A stretch of DNA of 64,000 nt from Dipteronia dyeriana (lineage: Eukaryota > Streptophyta > Magnoliopsida > Sapindales > Sapindaceae). The position numbers and the translations under genes are program-made. Positions within the stretch are counted from its first letter, which is position 1, and each line of letters begins with the position of its first letter. The notes below the pieces were generated by a model, which saw nothing but the letters and a program-made list of their open reading frames with translations, was not told the DNA's origin and searched no databases. Shown here piece after piece: positions 12,746-24,744 of the stretch. The stretch is from assembly GCA_032871835.1 (NCBI GenBank), contig CM065302.1, positions 5,393,094 to 5,457,093 of the forward strand, written 5' to 3'.

Positions 12746-12806
12746 GGCCCAAGCCCAGCCCGGTCCGGTCAGTATAATATGGGCCTCGACTCTCTTATTG
12801 GGCTTT
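12746..12806 (+). promoter_or_regulatory. Site II / GGCCCA-type promoter motifs of PBC1
   Basis: Within about 60 bp there are AGGCCCAAGCCCA (about 12746-12758), ATGGGCCT (12779-12786) and TTGGGCTT (12799-12806). TGGGCY 'site II' elements are bound by TCP factors and are typical of plant housekeeping promoters, including ribosomal and proteasome genes. They lie 150-210 bp before the PBC1 start codon; a CT-rich leader (12870-12905) follows. Function is inferred from the motifs. Confidence 0.55.
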
Positions 12807-12953
12807 AGACTCGGTCCAGGCTCATTGTAGATTCGCTTAAAAAGTGAATCAGCTGTTCTTTTTTATTTCTCATCTCTCTCTCTCTGTCTCTCTGTTGATT
12901 TCCTCCTCTGCAAGACACCACGAGTATTGATTTGATCAGCTCGCTTCGCTCTA

Positions 12954-15900
12954 ATGTCGGTATGTTTCTTCTCACTGGGTTTTTCCTTTTTTTAGTTTTT
13001 CTTGAAAAATTTAGTTTTTCATGCCTAGGGTTTTAGTTTATCGTCTTCCAGTGGAATGATACATGTGTTTTATTATTATTATTATTATTATTTCAATCTA
13101 ATTAGTACTATATGCTAATTTTGTGTGAGTTTTCAGCACCTTTTGTACTGATTCTAGCTACTTTTGTGGGTGATGTTTAATCTGGACAAGTTTGGGTTGC
13201 AATTATTATTTCAATAGCAATCTGTATTTTATTTTTTAGTAGCGCAGTTATTTTTTCTAGGGTTTCAAGATATCTCTTGGATCTAATGTAATTTTGTTTT
13301 TTAAAAAAGAAGAGATTTTTAACATGTTATTGTAATGTTGTATGGATTGTGCTTCAACTGAATTGAGATGGTCCAAAGAAATGGAGGGGGGGATGATTGA
13401 GAAATGTAATTAGAGGTTGAATATTATTATTAGCTTGTCGTGCTTTTTTGGTATAAGTGAGATGAGTGAGTGAGTGAGTGAGTGAGTGATGATCTGCATC
13501 TTAAGCTTATGCTATCTTAATTGAAAATATACAAACTATTGATGGTCAACTGGGAACGCTGAACCAACAGTTTTGACTTGAATTTTGATTGCTGCAGACA
13601 CAGTAATAGTATGTCTTTGTTTTCTTTTTTAGTTATGGATATCTTGTCTTCTATCTATGTTGAATTTTGAAAAGGTTCCAACACCACTGGAAGTAAGTGG
13701 TGTCCACTTGGACCTGTGCAATGTCTTCCAATGTGGTTTACAGGGTCTACAATAGGGAGTTAAGGACTACTGTTTTCCCTATTTTCTTATTGTCTGTATT
13801 GCCCCACGGTGGATCAAGTTGAACCAACAAAGCCATTTTGAACCAAGTTGCTTTTTTTATATATGAAAATTTTAACAAAACATTTTGACTGTTATTTGTG
13901 TAGATGCATATCAGATAGGACATTTTCCTAATGTTAAGCATGCATGTTAACCCTAATTTTACAACCAAGAAAAAAGAAGATGTTGTAATATATACTGGTG
14001 GTTTGTAGATCTTTGAATACAATGGCAGTGCACTCATAGCCATGGTTGGCAAGAACTGCTTTGCCATTGCCAGTGATCGCCGCCTCGGTGTCCAGCTACA
14101 AACAATTGCCACCGATTTCCAGCGTATTTACCAAATTCACCATCGCCTTTTTATTGGCATCTCTGGACTCGCCACTGACGCTCAAACCCTGTAATATTCG
14201 TTCATTTGTTATTAATTTATTATCTTAACTTCTTAAACTTCATTGTTTTGTAGTTTTCTAACTATTTTTGGGTTTAATTTGAACTAAAAAGGTATCAACG
14301 GCTGGTTTTTCGCCATAAATTGTATGAGCTGCGAGAAGAAAGGGACATGAAGCCCGAAACCTTTGCTAGCCTGGTCTCTGCAATTCTTTATGAGAAAAGG
14401 TTTTTGTTCAGTCTATACTATCTTATTTTCACCATTCAACAATTGGGTTTTCATTGTATGCATACATGTCTGTTTTTATTTTATGTGATGTTTGTGTTTG
14501 GGTTATGGTAAAATCATTACTTTTAGGTTTTTTACAAGCTTTTTGTCTATGCATGATTTAGAGTATAGTAGCACATCTATAATTCTAATTATTATTCAAA
14601 TAGATAAAAGTAAAAAAATTTAATGCTTATCTTTTATTTGTTGGTATGCCTTTTACAGTAGGTAATAGCATCAATGTGTTATAAGTTATAACAAGAGGTA
14701 AAAAATTCTGCTGAATTTGTGACTTACTCAACCATACTGTCTTTTTCTCGTAAGTGTGGTAAGTGCAAATAATGATTGAAACTTCACGTAAACATATTTT
14801 ATTTATTTGAAAGACCTTTGCCCCCTCTCCAAACATAGGTAACAAGGAATAATACGTTTGGGTCTGTCCGCTACTAATATCCCTGTTGCATAATAAATGG
14901 ATTTCGTATTCTGGTATATATATTAAAATGTATTTTGTAATTATAACATGTTTTGTTTGTCTTAGATTAGATGCTTACTTTTTTGCAATTTTACTTAAGG
15001 AAGTGTAAATAGTAATATTTACTGTTGATCCTTTTCAGGTTTGGTCCATACTTCTGCCAACCTGTTATCGCTGGATTAGGAGATGACGACAAGCCCTTTA
15101 TCTGCACAATGGATGCAATCGGAGCTAAGTATGTTGGTTAAATTCATTGTTTCCTTTTCCTTTCTGTTAAGGATGTGTCAAGCTTTCTTAATTGCTTCAA
15201 ATACTTTTTCTGTGGTTTTTTTTATTTTTCTTGACTGAATCATTTTCCTTTGATGGACACAAAAAATAGAGAGAGAAAAAGTAAGATTTTCACAACAGTA
15301 GAAATTTTAAAATAAAATTTTAGCTGCAAAATCTTTATGTTATCCGTTCTTCAATTTACTAGTCAGTAGCCTATCATCTTTCTAGTTGCCCATTTTTAAA
15401 TCTGTGATCGGTTGTCTTTATGCATTTCTCAAAGTCATTTTTCTGTAGTTTTTCTTCATTATTTACATGACCAATGGTCAAATTGAGTGTCTCGCTGACA
15501 TGATTAATATCGATGGTTTGGTTCTTTTCACCTTGAAAAGCATGATCCCATGTATGCATACTTGGATCATTCTCAACATAAACCAATATGCAACCTAATT
15601 CATACTATGAACAAATTCTTAAAAAAAAATCCATTTGGATGTGGGTACCAACTGTTTCTTCTTGTTATGTTCTGTCTTTCCAAAAATTGGGAGCTTGCAA
15701 AAGATTTTGTTGTGGTACTGACTGTTTCTTCTTGTTATGTTCTGTCTTTCCTAAACATAGGGAGCTTGCAAAAGATTTTGTTGTTGCTGGATCTGCTTCA
15801 GAATCTCTTTATGGTGCTTGTGAGGCAATGTTTAAGCCTGACCTGGTACGTAACCTGCAAAAACCTTTTATTTTCTTGAAGCTGGATATTGGGTTTCTAT

Positions 15901-17317
15901 TTCATGGACATTAGATGTACAATAACAACAGGTGCATGCAAAATGAAATTGTTTGGGTGTGCTAGAGACCTCGAGTGGGTTTAATGAATCTGTGCAGTTT
16001 ATGAATTTGTTTGTTCCCGTGCTTGTAAAAGATAGCTGAACCTTATATTTCAAGTAGACAATCACATATTGAAGCCATAGTGCACTATATAATCTGAGGA
16101 AGCTATATAAATATTCGAAAACACTTTATAGTCCATGCAGAATTAATACTGTGGGATTTGATGCTGAAGTGAATCAGATGTTAGACATTTGAGGTGATTC
16201 GAATTGGCCGAGGTTGGTTACACTCAATATTAAGCATGAGGCTAGTGCTTTTGCATTTTATTTATAATTGTACGCGAAGTCTATATCGTTTGATTCATGT
16301 TGTGAAATATATCATAAAACTAACACAAGTTAAAAAGGAAATGGGGTAGTGAGTACATGGTTGTAACAGATGATCGCTGTAATGACTTGATGCATCCCTT
16401 GCCTATTAAACATGTTTTCCACTTTTCCCCTTCAATGAATGCATTACTGATTGTATTAATTCCTATTCAGGAACCTGAGGAGCTGTTTGAAACTGTATCT
16501 CAAGCTTTGCAAGCATCCTTTGATCGTGACTGTTTAAGTGGTTGGGGAGGACATGTCTATGTTGTGTAAGCCTTGTGACATTTCTTATTTCTTTCATGCT
16601 TATTTTTCCGCACTGTAAGCAATGTTTTCTTCTCTTTTTGTTTTTTATTTGATAATAGTAGAAATGTTTGAGAACGTAAAATGATGTTACTTAGTTCTCA
16701 TTGAAGCTACTTTTATTAGCTTGTCTCAGGGGAGAGCCCATGTGAGCTAAGTGGGGTTAGTTGCCCCATTGAAATTCTGAAAAATGAAAATAATTGGAAT
16801 TGGTTCAAACTAATAGTTGATAGTTTTCCCTTTGAAGCTTCTTTCCCCCTTCTGGTATAGTTCGAACTTCGAAGCTTCTTTTCCCCCCTTGTTTTGGCTT
16901 TGAAGCTTCTTAAAAGTGAGAACTGTTTTCAAAATTTTTTTGCCTCCATTGATGGGTCCATTGCTGTAGATACAAGGGATGACCTATTGATGGGTTTTTT
17001 GCCACCATTAAAGAAATTTTCCGTCTTTGTCTCTGTCACTGTCTGCTTGTTGGTCTAAGAAGTCGAACTGGGAATATGAATAAGAAAGCTCTGTGTTGTC
17101 AAATGAACCTAGCATAAGGAGCTTTTGCTTCTGATCCTATATCACCTTCTTTTTTTTTTTTTTTTGCCTTTGCTTTTGCTTTTGCTTGTATTTGGTCAGA
17201 CAATTGTTATAACCATTGTTCGTATATCTGGGTTGGTGCCATTTTAACCTTTTATGTTCATGATGCAGAACACCAACTGAAATAAAGGAAAGGATCTTGA
17301 AGGGAAGGATGGATTGA
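12954..17317 (+). CDS. PBC1: 20S proteasome subunit beta type-3
   Basis: Seven coding exons: 12954-12959, 14009-14190, 14292-14399, 15039-15128, 15761-15845, 16471-16565, 17269-17317. All introns are GT...AG and the joined 615 nt give 204 residues, the usual length of plant PBC1. The protein begins [20 protein letters not shown] and contains the proteasome beta fold with [55 protein letters not shown] and [15 protein letters not shown], ending [12 protein letters not shown]. Beta-3 has no propeptide and lacks the catalytic N-terminal threonine, so it is a structural subunit of the inner beta ring of the 20S core in cytosol and nucleus. The first exon holds only the codons ATG TCG. A decayed duplicate of the exon-5 acceptor lies in intron 4. 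Identification is firm; exon 1 rests on the ATGTCG/GTATGT context just behind a CT-rich leader. Confidence 0.95.
13457..13488. repeat. (GAGT)n microsatellite in PBC1 intron 1
   Basis: About seven GAGT/TGAG units in the long first intron of PBC1. No function is suggested. Confidence 0.85.
15645..15784 (+). repeat. 70-bp tandem duplication of the exon-5 splice acceptor in PBC1
   Basis: Copy 1 (15645-15714) and copy 2 (15715-15784) both contain ACTGTTTCTTCTTGTTATGT, TCTGTCTTTCC and then GGGAGCTTGCAAAAGATTTT, i.e. the polypyrimidine tract, acceptor site and first 24 bases of exon 5. Copy 2 has a proper acceptor (ACATAG|GGAGC) and continues into the rest of the exon. Copy 1 reads AAAATTGGGAGC: the AG is lost, and the exon piece is cut off after the duplicated part, so it should be spliced out as intron. 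Confidence 0.9.
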
Positions 17318-18960
17318 TCATTGGCCATGAGCTGAAAGCCAACCTCGATTTCCAAATTTGGCCATGAGTTTCTCAGCAACCTCCGAAAACTGTTGCGATA
17401 AGAGTCTGTCTACTATTTCTTGGTTCAGTTTTATGTAGAGGTATTTTGTACTTGTTTTACATTGTGCAAGGCTCCATAGAAGACTTTAGACCCCTCATGT
17501 GAGGGGCATCTTCAAAAAAATAATATATATATGATGCTATTAGAATGCTAAATTTAATTTCATGCTTGATGAACATTGAATTATCCGAATCTTTTGAAGT
17601 ATCGTAGATAACTTTACCATTCTGCTTACGACATATTTTCTTTTGTGCTGTATGTATAGTATGACTAACAAAAATTGCTCATGATTGTAAGGAAATATAT
17701 TGATGGATGTTGAAATTACAAATTTAAGTTAAACAAAAAAGATGATTTAAGTTAACTCAAAACAAGAAATGTATGGACTCGAATTTTGAGGGTTGGTTTT
17801 TTTTTCTTCTTAATATGTAGTGTCATACGTTATGTCATGTAACATTGTAAAGTATAAACAAGATATGAATAATGTTCATGTTTTATTCATATCTAACCAA
17901 AAAAAATGAGAACTGAAATCATTACGCTTCATATTGTATCGATAATTGATCATGGAGGATGGGTGTGACATTGACGACAACTCTATTTTGTATAACGAAC
18001 TTAATTTAATAAATTATCTATCCATATATTTGGCTGTGATTTTCACATTCACAAGAAGGTCAAGTGGATAAACCCTAATTTAATCGATTGAATTTTCAAA
18101 TTTTTAGTGCACTTTTCCACGTGTCAACTCAGGATAGGTTGGAGTTGTGATGAAAGTAACACGACCCAAAAAAATCCCACCAAGTGGTGGCAAGTTGTGA
18201 GTGGTAGAAAAAGAAAAGCAATAGATAGAAATCACCTTTGACACGTCAACCACATTAATATATCTACGTAAACTAATCATCCTATATTTTGATTAGTAAA
18301 AAAAATAATTAAATATATAAAATTGGCATTTATTTTTTCAATGGATCAAAACACAGGAGTATATCTTGTTTTCAAATACCTGTGCCGAGCACGTGCATTC
18401 TGTTGTTACCTTATATTTTTATTTTTAATTTTAGTCTAATAAATAGAAGGTCATAACAAAATTCTTCAAAAATAAAATTAAAAAAATGTTTACTTAATAA
18501 AATTAAAAAAATGTTTACTTTTGGTGAAATCTTAAATAGATATTTTGCATTAAAAGCAAATTACAATATTAGACCAAGGGGATGTTTTGAAGTCCTTTTT
18601 TTTTCTTGAAATAAAGATCATTAATCAATAGTTATATTTCAAGTTTTGTAAGAAAAAGTTATTCTATAAAAACATAAATAGACTCGATGATAAAAATAAT
18701 TGTTGATTTTCATTGAATTATATCATTTTTTTGTCAAAAAATTATATCATTTAAAAATAAATAAATATACCATTTATTCTATTCATCCATTTCATAAAAA
18801 TTACAGTAATTAAATGAAATCACGTTTCATCTAATAAAAACCGTCACATACTCACATATTAGTAAAAAAAATCACCTTTGTTCATCAACTTTTTCCTCTA
18901 TTAATAATAATAGCTATTAAGTAAAAAATTTTAACACCTAACTCAAACTTTATTCAAAAT
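17318..18960. other. PBC1 3' region and intergenic DNA toward the invertase gene
   Basis: After the PBC1 stop comes its probable 3' UTR (to about 17540). The rest is AT-rich. Two G-box cores CACGTG occur at about 18118-18123 and 18390-18395, some 1.9-2.2 kb before the invertase start codon; relevance to that gene is speculative. A short direct repeat (TTAAAAAAATGTTTACTT) occurs twice near 18480-18520. No gene seen. Confidence 0.4.
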
Positions 18961-18987
18961 TAATATTTTTATATATATATATATATA

Positions 18988-19305
18988 GTCGTTCATAAGA
19001 TATCATTTATTTTAATTTCAGTAATAATTTTAAGGATATCACATCAATTTTAATGATTTTTAATATGATTTTTTTCGTAGAGGATAAATTCAATGAAATA
19101 TATTTATTAAAAAAAAATAAAAAATTTCGACCACTAGCACTATTTTTTCCAATTTTGTGTGTTTAAAAAATTCTCAAAATTTATTCATATGTATATTTTA
19201 ATGAACTTATCATCCATAAAAAAAATTCAAATCAAAATTCATAAAAATGATTTTATCAAAATCTTTACCAAAATTAAATAAGAAATCTTTTATTGGAGAT
19301 ACACT
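18988..19305. mobile_element. MITE-like inverted-repeat element, unit A
   Basis: Left arm (about 18988-19105) and right arm (about 19195-19305) are imperfect inverted copies; for example GATTTTTTTCGTAGAGGATAA on the left matches the reverse complement of TTATCATCCATAAAAAAAAT on the right. TA dinucleotide runs border it on both sides (18970-18987, 19306-19320). No coding capacity. It is a sister of unit B. Confidence 0.6.
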
Positions 19306-19320
19306 TATATATATATATAT

Positions 19321-19730
19321 AGATATTACTATATTAGTGAGTCTCTTATGAGGGATCATTTATTTTAATTTTGGTAATGATCACCATGAAATCATATCGA
19401 TATAAATGAATTTTAATCTGATTTTTTTTATTGACTATAAGTTCATCGAAATCTACATACGAATAAAATTTAAGAATTTTTTAAACACTAAAAATATTTT
19501 TCTTGAATTTTCTATATTTCACCTAATTTTATGATGCTTTCATATTTGAAATAATCGGAATAAATAGTTGTAGTACTTATAAAATTTTCAAATTTTATTT
19601 ATACGTAGATTTTAATGAACTTATCCTCCATTAAAAAAAATCGGATTAAAATTCATTTAAATAGATATGGTTTTATAATAGTTCTTATCGAAATTAGAAT
19701 AAATGACCACCACTTACGATAGATAGTTAA
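19321..19730. mobile_element. MITE-like inverted-repeat element, unit B
   Basis: The left part (about 19390-19490) and the reverse complement of the right part (about 19580-19675) match well over about 95 bp; shared pieces include AAATGAATTTTAATC and ATAAGTTCAT...AAATCTAC. The outer ends (ATCATTTATTTTAATTTTGG / ATTCTAATTTCGATAAG) are also related to unit A. TA runs flank it. Non-coding; family unknown. Confidence 0.65.
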
Positions 19731-19975
19731 TATATATATATAAAGAAAGAAATAACTGAAATACTCAATTCTAAACAACAATGTATTGATATTCGATAAG
19801 ATTGAAAATTCAAATTACATTTTCTCATCCAACTTTTAAATTTATAATATTTAAAAAAAATATCGAAATTAAAATAATTCTCTATAAAAAAATGAAAAAT
19901 GAAAATAATTATAAACAAAAAAATAAATAAATATCAGACAAACTCCACGCATCACAACGTCACCGCAACGCTGCC
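19731..19975. other. AT-rich DNA directly upstream of the invertase promoter
   Basis: AT-rich, non-coding, starting with a TA run that borders unit B. Nothing else recognised. Confidence 0.35.
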
Positions 19976-19984
19976 TATATAAAA
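19976..19984 (+). promoter_or_regulatory. TATA box of the invertase gene
   Basis: TATATAAAA sits in a GC-richer context (GCAACGCTGCC immediately before it) about 305 bp upstream of the start codon. It is followed by a long CT-rich 5' leader (20000-20220), usual for plant transcripts. A (GAATCA)3 repeat occurs at about 20253-20272 in the leader. Confidence 0.6.
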
Positions 19985-20288
19985 GCAACTTCCTTGTGTT
20001 TAATCCATTTTTTTCCTTTCTTCTCTCTGTTTTATTTTTCCAAAATCTTCATAGACGCCGCTCTTTTCTCTCATCCAAATCAAAATTTTACACCAAAAAT
20101 TACTATTTTTTTTTTCTGTTGATTTCTCTTGTCAACAACTTTCATGCTTGACTTCCCTCTAAATCATCGTTAAAGTTTCAATTTTTCTTTTTCTTCTGTT
20201 TTTGTTTTTTTTCTAACACATGTTTTAGATTTCGTTTTGTTTTTATATTTTTGAATCAGAATCAGAATCAGATTAATTATTCTTTGTG

Positions 20289-23200
20289 ATGAACACAATC
20301 ACTCTTCTGGGTAATTCTACAATGAAGCTCTCTGCTAGATTATTTGTTTCCCGTCGAAGCGGGTCGTTTTTGGCTTTTTCACCATTGAAGCACCACACCA
20401 ACCACCACCACCACCACCACAACATCAAAAAAATTCCAACTTTTGACAAAAACAAGCAAATCCAAACACAACCTTTTAAAATCTTGAACTTTCAACGAGT
20501 TTCGAACAATACCCAGAAATCTTATCGTGTTTTTGGCCCCAGTTTTGGCCAAACCAGTATTTCTCCAACCATAAGTAGAGGCTTTTTTGTTGCAGCTTCT
20601 AGTTTAGCATCAAAATTTAGAAACTTGTCGACTTCTGTGGAGACTCGTGTGAATGACACAAACTTTGAGAGGATTTATGTTCAAAATGGATTGAATGTGA
20701 AGCCTTTGGTTGTTGAGAGGATTGATAAGGATGAGAACATTGCAGGAGGCCAAGAATCAGTCATTGAAGAGAAAAATTTAGAGGGTGTTAATGGAGTTAA
20801 GGTTGAGACTAGTCCTAGGAGAGAAGAGACCGATGTCGAAAAGGAGGCATGGAGATTGTTGCAAGAAGCTGTTGTGATGTATTGTGGAAGTCCTGTTGGG
20901 ACTGTGGCTGCTAATGATCCTGGTGATAAGCAACCATTGAATTATGATCAGGTGTTTATCCGCGATTTCGTGCCTTCTGCTTTGGCTTTTTTGCTTAAAG
21001 GAGAAGGAGAGATTGTGAGGAATTTCCTCCTCCATACCTTGCAATTGCAGGTAATGATTACTAAATTCACATTGCTTGATTGCATCTTACTGTAATTTGA
21101 TATTTATTTTGTTGTTTTTGGCTCCAAGTTTTGGTTGTATATTAGTCTTAATGTAGGGACTTATGTTTGAATATGATTGTATGTTTTATCATTTAAGGTG
21201 TAATTTAATTGTCGTTAGATATTTAATGCCAATTTCATATAACTGGGTTGCTGATCTTATAGAGGGATAATTTTATGGTACAAATTTGCTCAAAAGCCAC
21301 AAAAGGTAAATTCATTTCACCTTTTTATGTGGTTGCCATATGTATTTTTAGTGATTAGTTTTCTTTTGCCAAAAATGGAAAACCTGGTTTTGATAGATGA
21401 TTTGAGTATTGAATGTAGCCATGTAGGAACTTCTTTCCTTGAGTTGAGAGGAATTTCAGCATTAATATGGTTACTCATGCATAGGGTTTTGTGCGGTTGG
21501 AGTTGGATATAGACATTCATTGTTTCAATATTGCGACAAATGCTTTCGCTTCTCACCAGAAAGGAAGTATGTGGTTTTGATATTAGAAAGAGGGTGGAGT
21601 AAGGAATTAGGTGGTCAATAGTTGAAACTTTATGATTGATGTTTTATCTACTAATCTTTTGGAGGAGGGGGTTTCGTTGTTGCGTCTTCATTGGTCCTAC
21701 TATTAGCCTGCCATATTATGAATTTTCTGCTGGTCTGCTCCCTCAAATATGGAATTGACCATTTTTACTATGTTTTTATGTGTTTCTGTTCATCTTGAAA
21801 CTAGCAAAGGTAGCCATTTGTTACTTCATAGATTGGAATTAAAATTGGTTTCTCATGTTCAATGTAGAGTTGGGAGAAAACTGTGGACTGCTACAGCCCA
21901 GGGCAGGGATTGATGCCTGCGAGTTTTAAAGTTAGAAGTGTGGCCCTTGATGAAAATAGGTTTGAAGAAGTTTTAGATCCTGATTTTGGTGAATCAGCAA
22001 TTGGCCGTGTTGCACCTGTGGATTCTGGTTAGTGGATTGCAATTTTAGCCATGCTATTTTGTTTTTTTAAGGACGTGTTAAGAGTTTCTGTTTAGTGATA
22101 TCATCAATTGACTTTTGTGTTTGTTTTCTATACTTCTCCGATAGGGTTGTGGTGGATTATTTTGTTGAGGGCATATGGAAAGATCACCGGTGACTATGCA
22201 TTACAAGAAAGAGTGGATGTTCAGACAGGCATAAAACTCATTATAAACTTGTGTTTAGCGGATGGTTTTGATATGTTTCCTTCTCTGTTAGTCACTGATG
22301 GCTCCTGCATGATAGACCGCCGGATGGGTATTCATGGACATCCCCTTGAGATCCAAGTGAGTTTGAACAGCTTCTTCTCTTGTTTAGTGGTTGTTAACTA
22401 AACGTGAAAGGATCCTTTGTCTAATTAATTGTCTCGATTATTTGAGCTTTCCATGGCCTTTTTGTCTTGTTGAGTGATGAACAACTATGTAGCGTGTGCT
22501 CTTTTGATCTGTTACCTTACATTTTCCGTTGCACTTTGTGGCTATATATACTACATGATATCAATCCTGCAAGGGCTTCTCTCTCTCTCTCACTCTCTCT
22601 CTCTCTCTCTCTCTTGTTTCTCTCATTTTCTTTTTCAGGAAGGGTGGTTATACTCTGGTATCTAGCGTGGCTGCTTCTTGAAAATTGTTGATGTTATCTT
22701 TTGTGGTTTGATGCTTGTTTATGCTATTCAGTTCAACTAACCTATCAAAACTTGATTTTGTAGGCCTTGTTTTATTCAGCTCTGCGGTGCTCCCGTGAGA
22801 TGCTTGCAGTAAACGATGGGTCCAAGAATTTGGTGAGAGCTATAAATAACAGACTCAGTGCACTTTCATTCCACATTAGAGAATATTATTGGGTGGACAT
22901 GAAAAAGATAAATGAGATATACCGATACAAGACGGAAGAGTACTCATTGGATGCCACCAACAAGTTTAATATTTATCCTGAACAAATTCCTGCATGGCTA
23001 ATGGATTGGATACCGGAGGAAGGCGGGTATCTGATTGGCAATCTACAGCCAGCTCACATGGATTTTAGGTTCTTCACACTCGGAAACCTTTGGTCTATTG
23101 TGTCATCTTTGGGTACTCCAAAACAAAATGAAGCTATCTTAAATCTTATTGAAGCAAAATGGGATGATCTTGTCGGGCATATGCCTCTGAAGATATGTTA

Positions 23201-23967
23201 CCCTGCTTTGGAGTATGAAGAGTGGCGAATTATCACTGGTAGTGACCCAAAGAACACGTGAGTTCTATCTTTCTCTATGCCTTCGTTCATGTGTATGTAC
23301 ATGCATGCATACATTTGCATGTTCTTGCATCTTTATTGACAAATCGATATTCATAGATCATAGTTATAGCTAGTTGTGTTATGGTTCAGTTTATAACTTT
23401 GGTAACACTGAAATATGTTTCTTTGATGGAACCTTGCAGTCCTTGGTCATATCATAACGGTGGATCTTGGCCAACACTTCTGTGGCAGGTGAGCTCAGAT
23501 ATTATGATGTTACTCTTTTTTTTTTAGTACTAAGCACATGTAGATTTTATTGTATGGATCTTTGGCAATGTTGGCAGTTTCTTTCAACCTCTAGTATCTT
23601 AACTGATGTTCTCTCTAACACAATTTACGTCATTTTTCAGTTCACATTGGCATGCATCAAGATGGGAAGATTAGAATTGGCCCAGAAGGCAGTTGCCCTA
23701 GCTGAGAAAAGGCTTGCAGTTGACCGTTGGCCTGAATATTACGACACTCGAACAGGGAAGTTTATTGGAAAACAATCCCGACTCTTCCAGACATGGACTA
23801 TTGCTGGGTTCCTGGCATCAAAAATGATCGTGGAGAAACCGGAGATGGCTTCCTTGTTATTCTGGGAGGAGGATTACGAGCTTCTTGAGATCTGTGTCTG
23901 CGCACTTAGCAAGACGGGGCGGAAGAAATGCTCTCGTGGTGCTGCGAAGTCTCAGATTCTTGTCTAA
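20289..23967 (+). CDS. A/N-InvA: Alkaline/neutral invertase, mitochondrial type (GH100)
   Basis: Six exons: 20289-21050, 21868-22027, 22145-22356, 22764-23257, 23440-23488, 23641-23967, giving 2004 nt and 667 residues, typical of the long (organelle-targeted) alpha group. The enzyme hydrolyses sucrose to glucose and fructose at neutral/alkaline pH. The first about 180 residues are variable and basic ([19 protein letters not shown], then a His-rich run [11 protein letters not shown]), fitting a mitochondrial presequence. The catalytic part starts near [20 protein letters not shown] and holds [10 protein letters not shown] (Asp226, expected acid), [74 protein letters not shown] (Glu463/464 region) and [19 protein letters not shown]. 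The start is ATG 20289; the GTG before it is not a plausible start. PGN-like PPR gene follows downstream on the same strand, as beside Arabidopsis A/N-InvA (recalled). The InvA versus InvC choice rests mainly on that neighbour. Confidence 0.93.
22577..22614. repeat. (CT)n microsatellite in invertase intron 3
   Basis: Nearly pure CT repeat with one CA interruption, 150 bp before the exon-4 acceptor. Length is probably polymorphic. Confidence 0.9.
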
Positions 23968-24042
23968 TGAGAAACCATTCTTTCCGAGACAGAATTCCTT
24001 CCTTGTACAGCCACAAATCTAGTTCAGAGTAATAACAAGTTC

Positions 24043-24048
24043 AATAAA
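24043..24048 (+). terminator. Poly(A) signal of the invertase gene
   Basis: AATAAA about 76 bp after the stop codon in an AT-rich 3' region; consistent with a plant near-upstream element. Inferred from position. Confidence 0.45.
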
Positions 24049-24744
24049 AAAACGATCTTCAACATTATACTGTAACTTATAGCAATTTATTTTTAGTCAC
24101 TGTACAAATAGTAATATTTATTCATTCGATCAACGATATATTGTTGATCGACAATAGAAACAAGAATGACTCATGTAGGTCCAAATTTGTGCCGTGGCCT
24201 TACCATAGTCATCTGTACTGTGTATATTATTTCATTATAGTTACATACATTTGTTTTCTCATCAGAATTCAGGTTATTGTGTTATTTTTGTTGAATTGGT
24301 TGTATTTTCTTGATAATTTACTTCTCATGGATGCCCTTTATTTTTTCTGGAAAGGTTTAAGTTCAAGTTATAACATCAATGAATGTATAGTGTCCTTCTA
24401 GGTATGGGAAGTGTGGAAATTTTTGGCCTTTCAAGCCTTGCAACTAGCCTGACCAGCCAAAACGAGTCTTGATACAAACTAACTTATCGGGATTGGTTGA
24501 CACGACACAAACACGAAACAATAAACAATAAACAATTTAGTAGATTAGAGTAGGTTAGGCTGTGGATTCCGATAAGACCTATTTAACTAGTAAGGTTCAT
24601 GGTAACACAAACTCTATATGATAACACTTTTGTCTAGGCTTGTAATCCTTACCATAATTTCCCATTTCATGTAACCATAACTATGAAATTTAATTTCATA
24701 ATCATGTACTGTTAGAAAGTTGGTAGTTGAGTCTAGGACTAGGC
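24049..24744. other. Intergenic region between invertase and PGN-like gene
   Basis: About 0.7 kb between the invertase poly(A) signal and the next ATG. No reading frame worth calling, no repeat recognised; it must hold the promoter of the PPR gene, but no convincing TATA box was picked out. Confidence 0.4.

Noticed and set aside
15588..15914. Plus-strand frames over PBC1 intron 4 and exon 5
   Set aside because: They arise from the duplicated acceptor region plus true exon 5; the spliced model explains the coding part.
20286..20288. GTG as possible start of the invertase frame
   Set aside because: Nuclear plant genes start at ATG; the ATG at 20289 directly follows.
22467..22691. Plus-strand frame rich in Leu/Ser within the invertase gene
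   Set aside because: Comes from the CT microsatellite in intron 3; spliced out.
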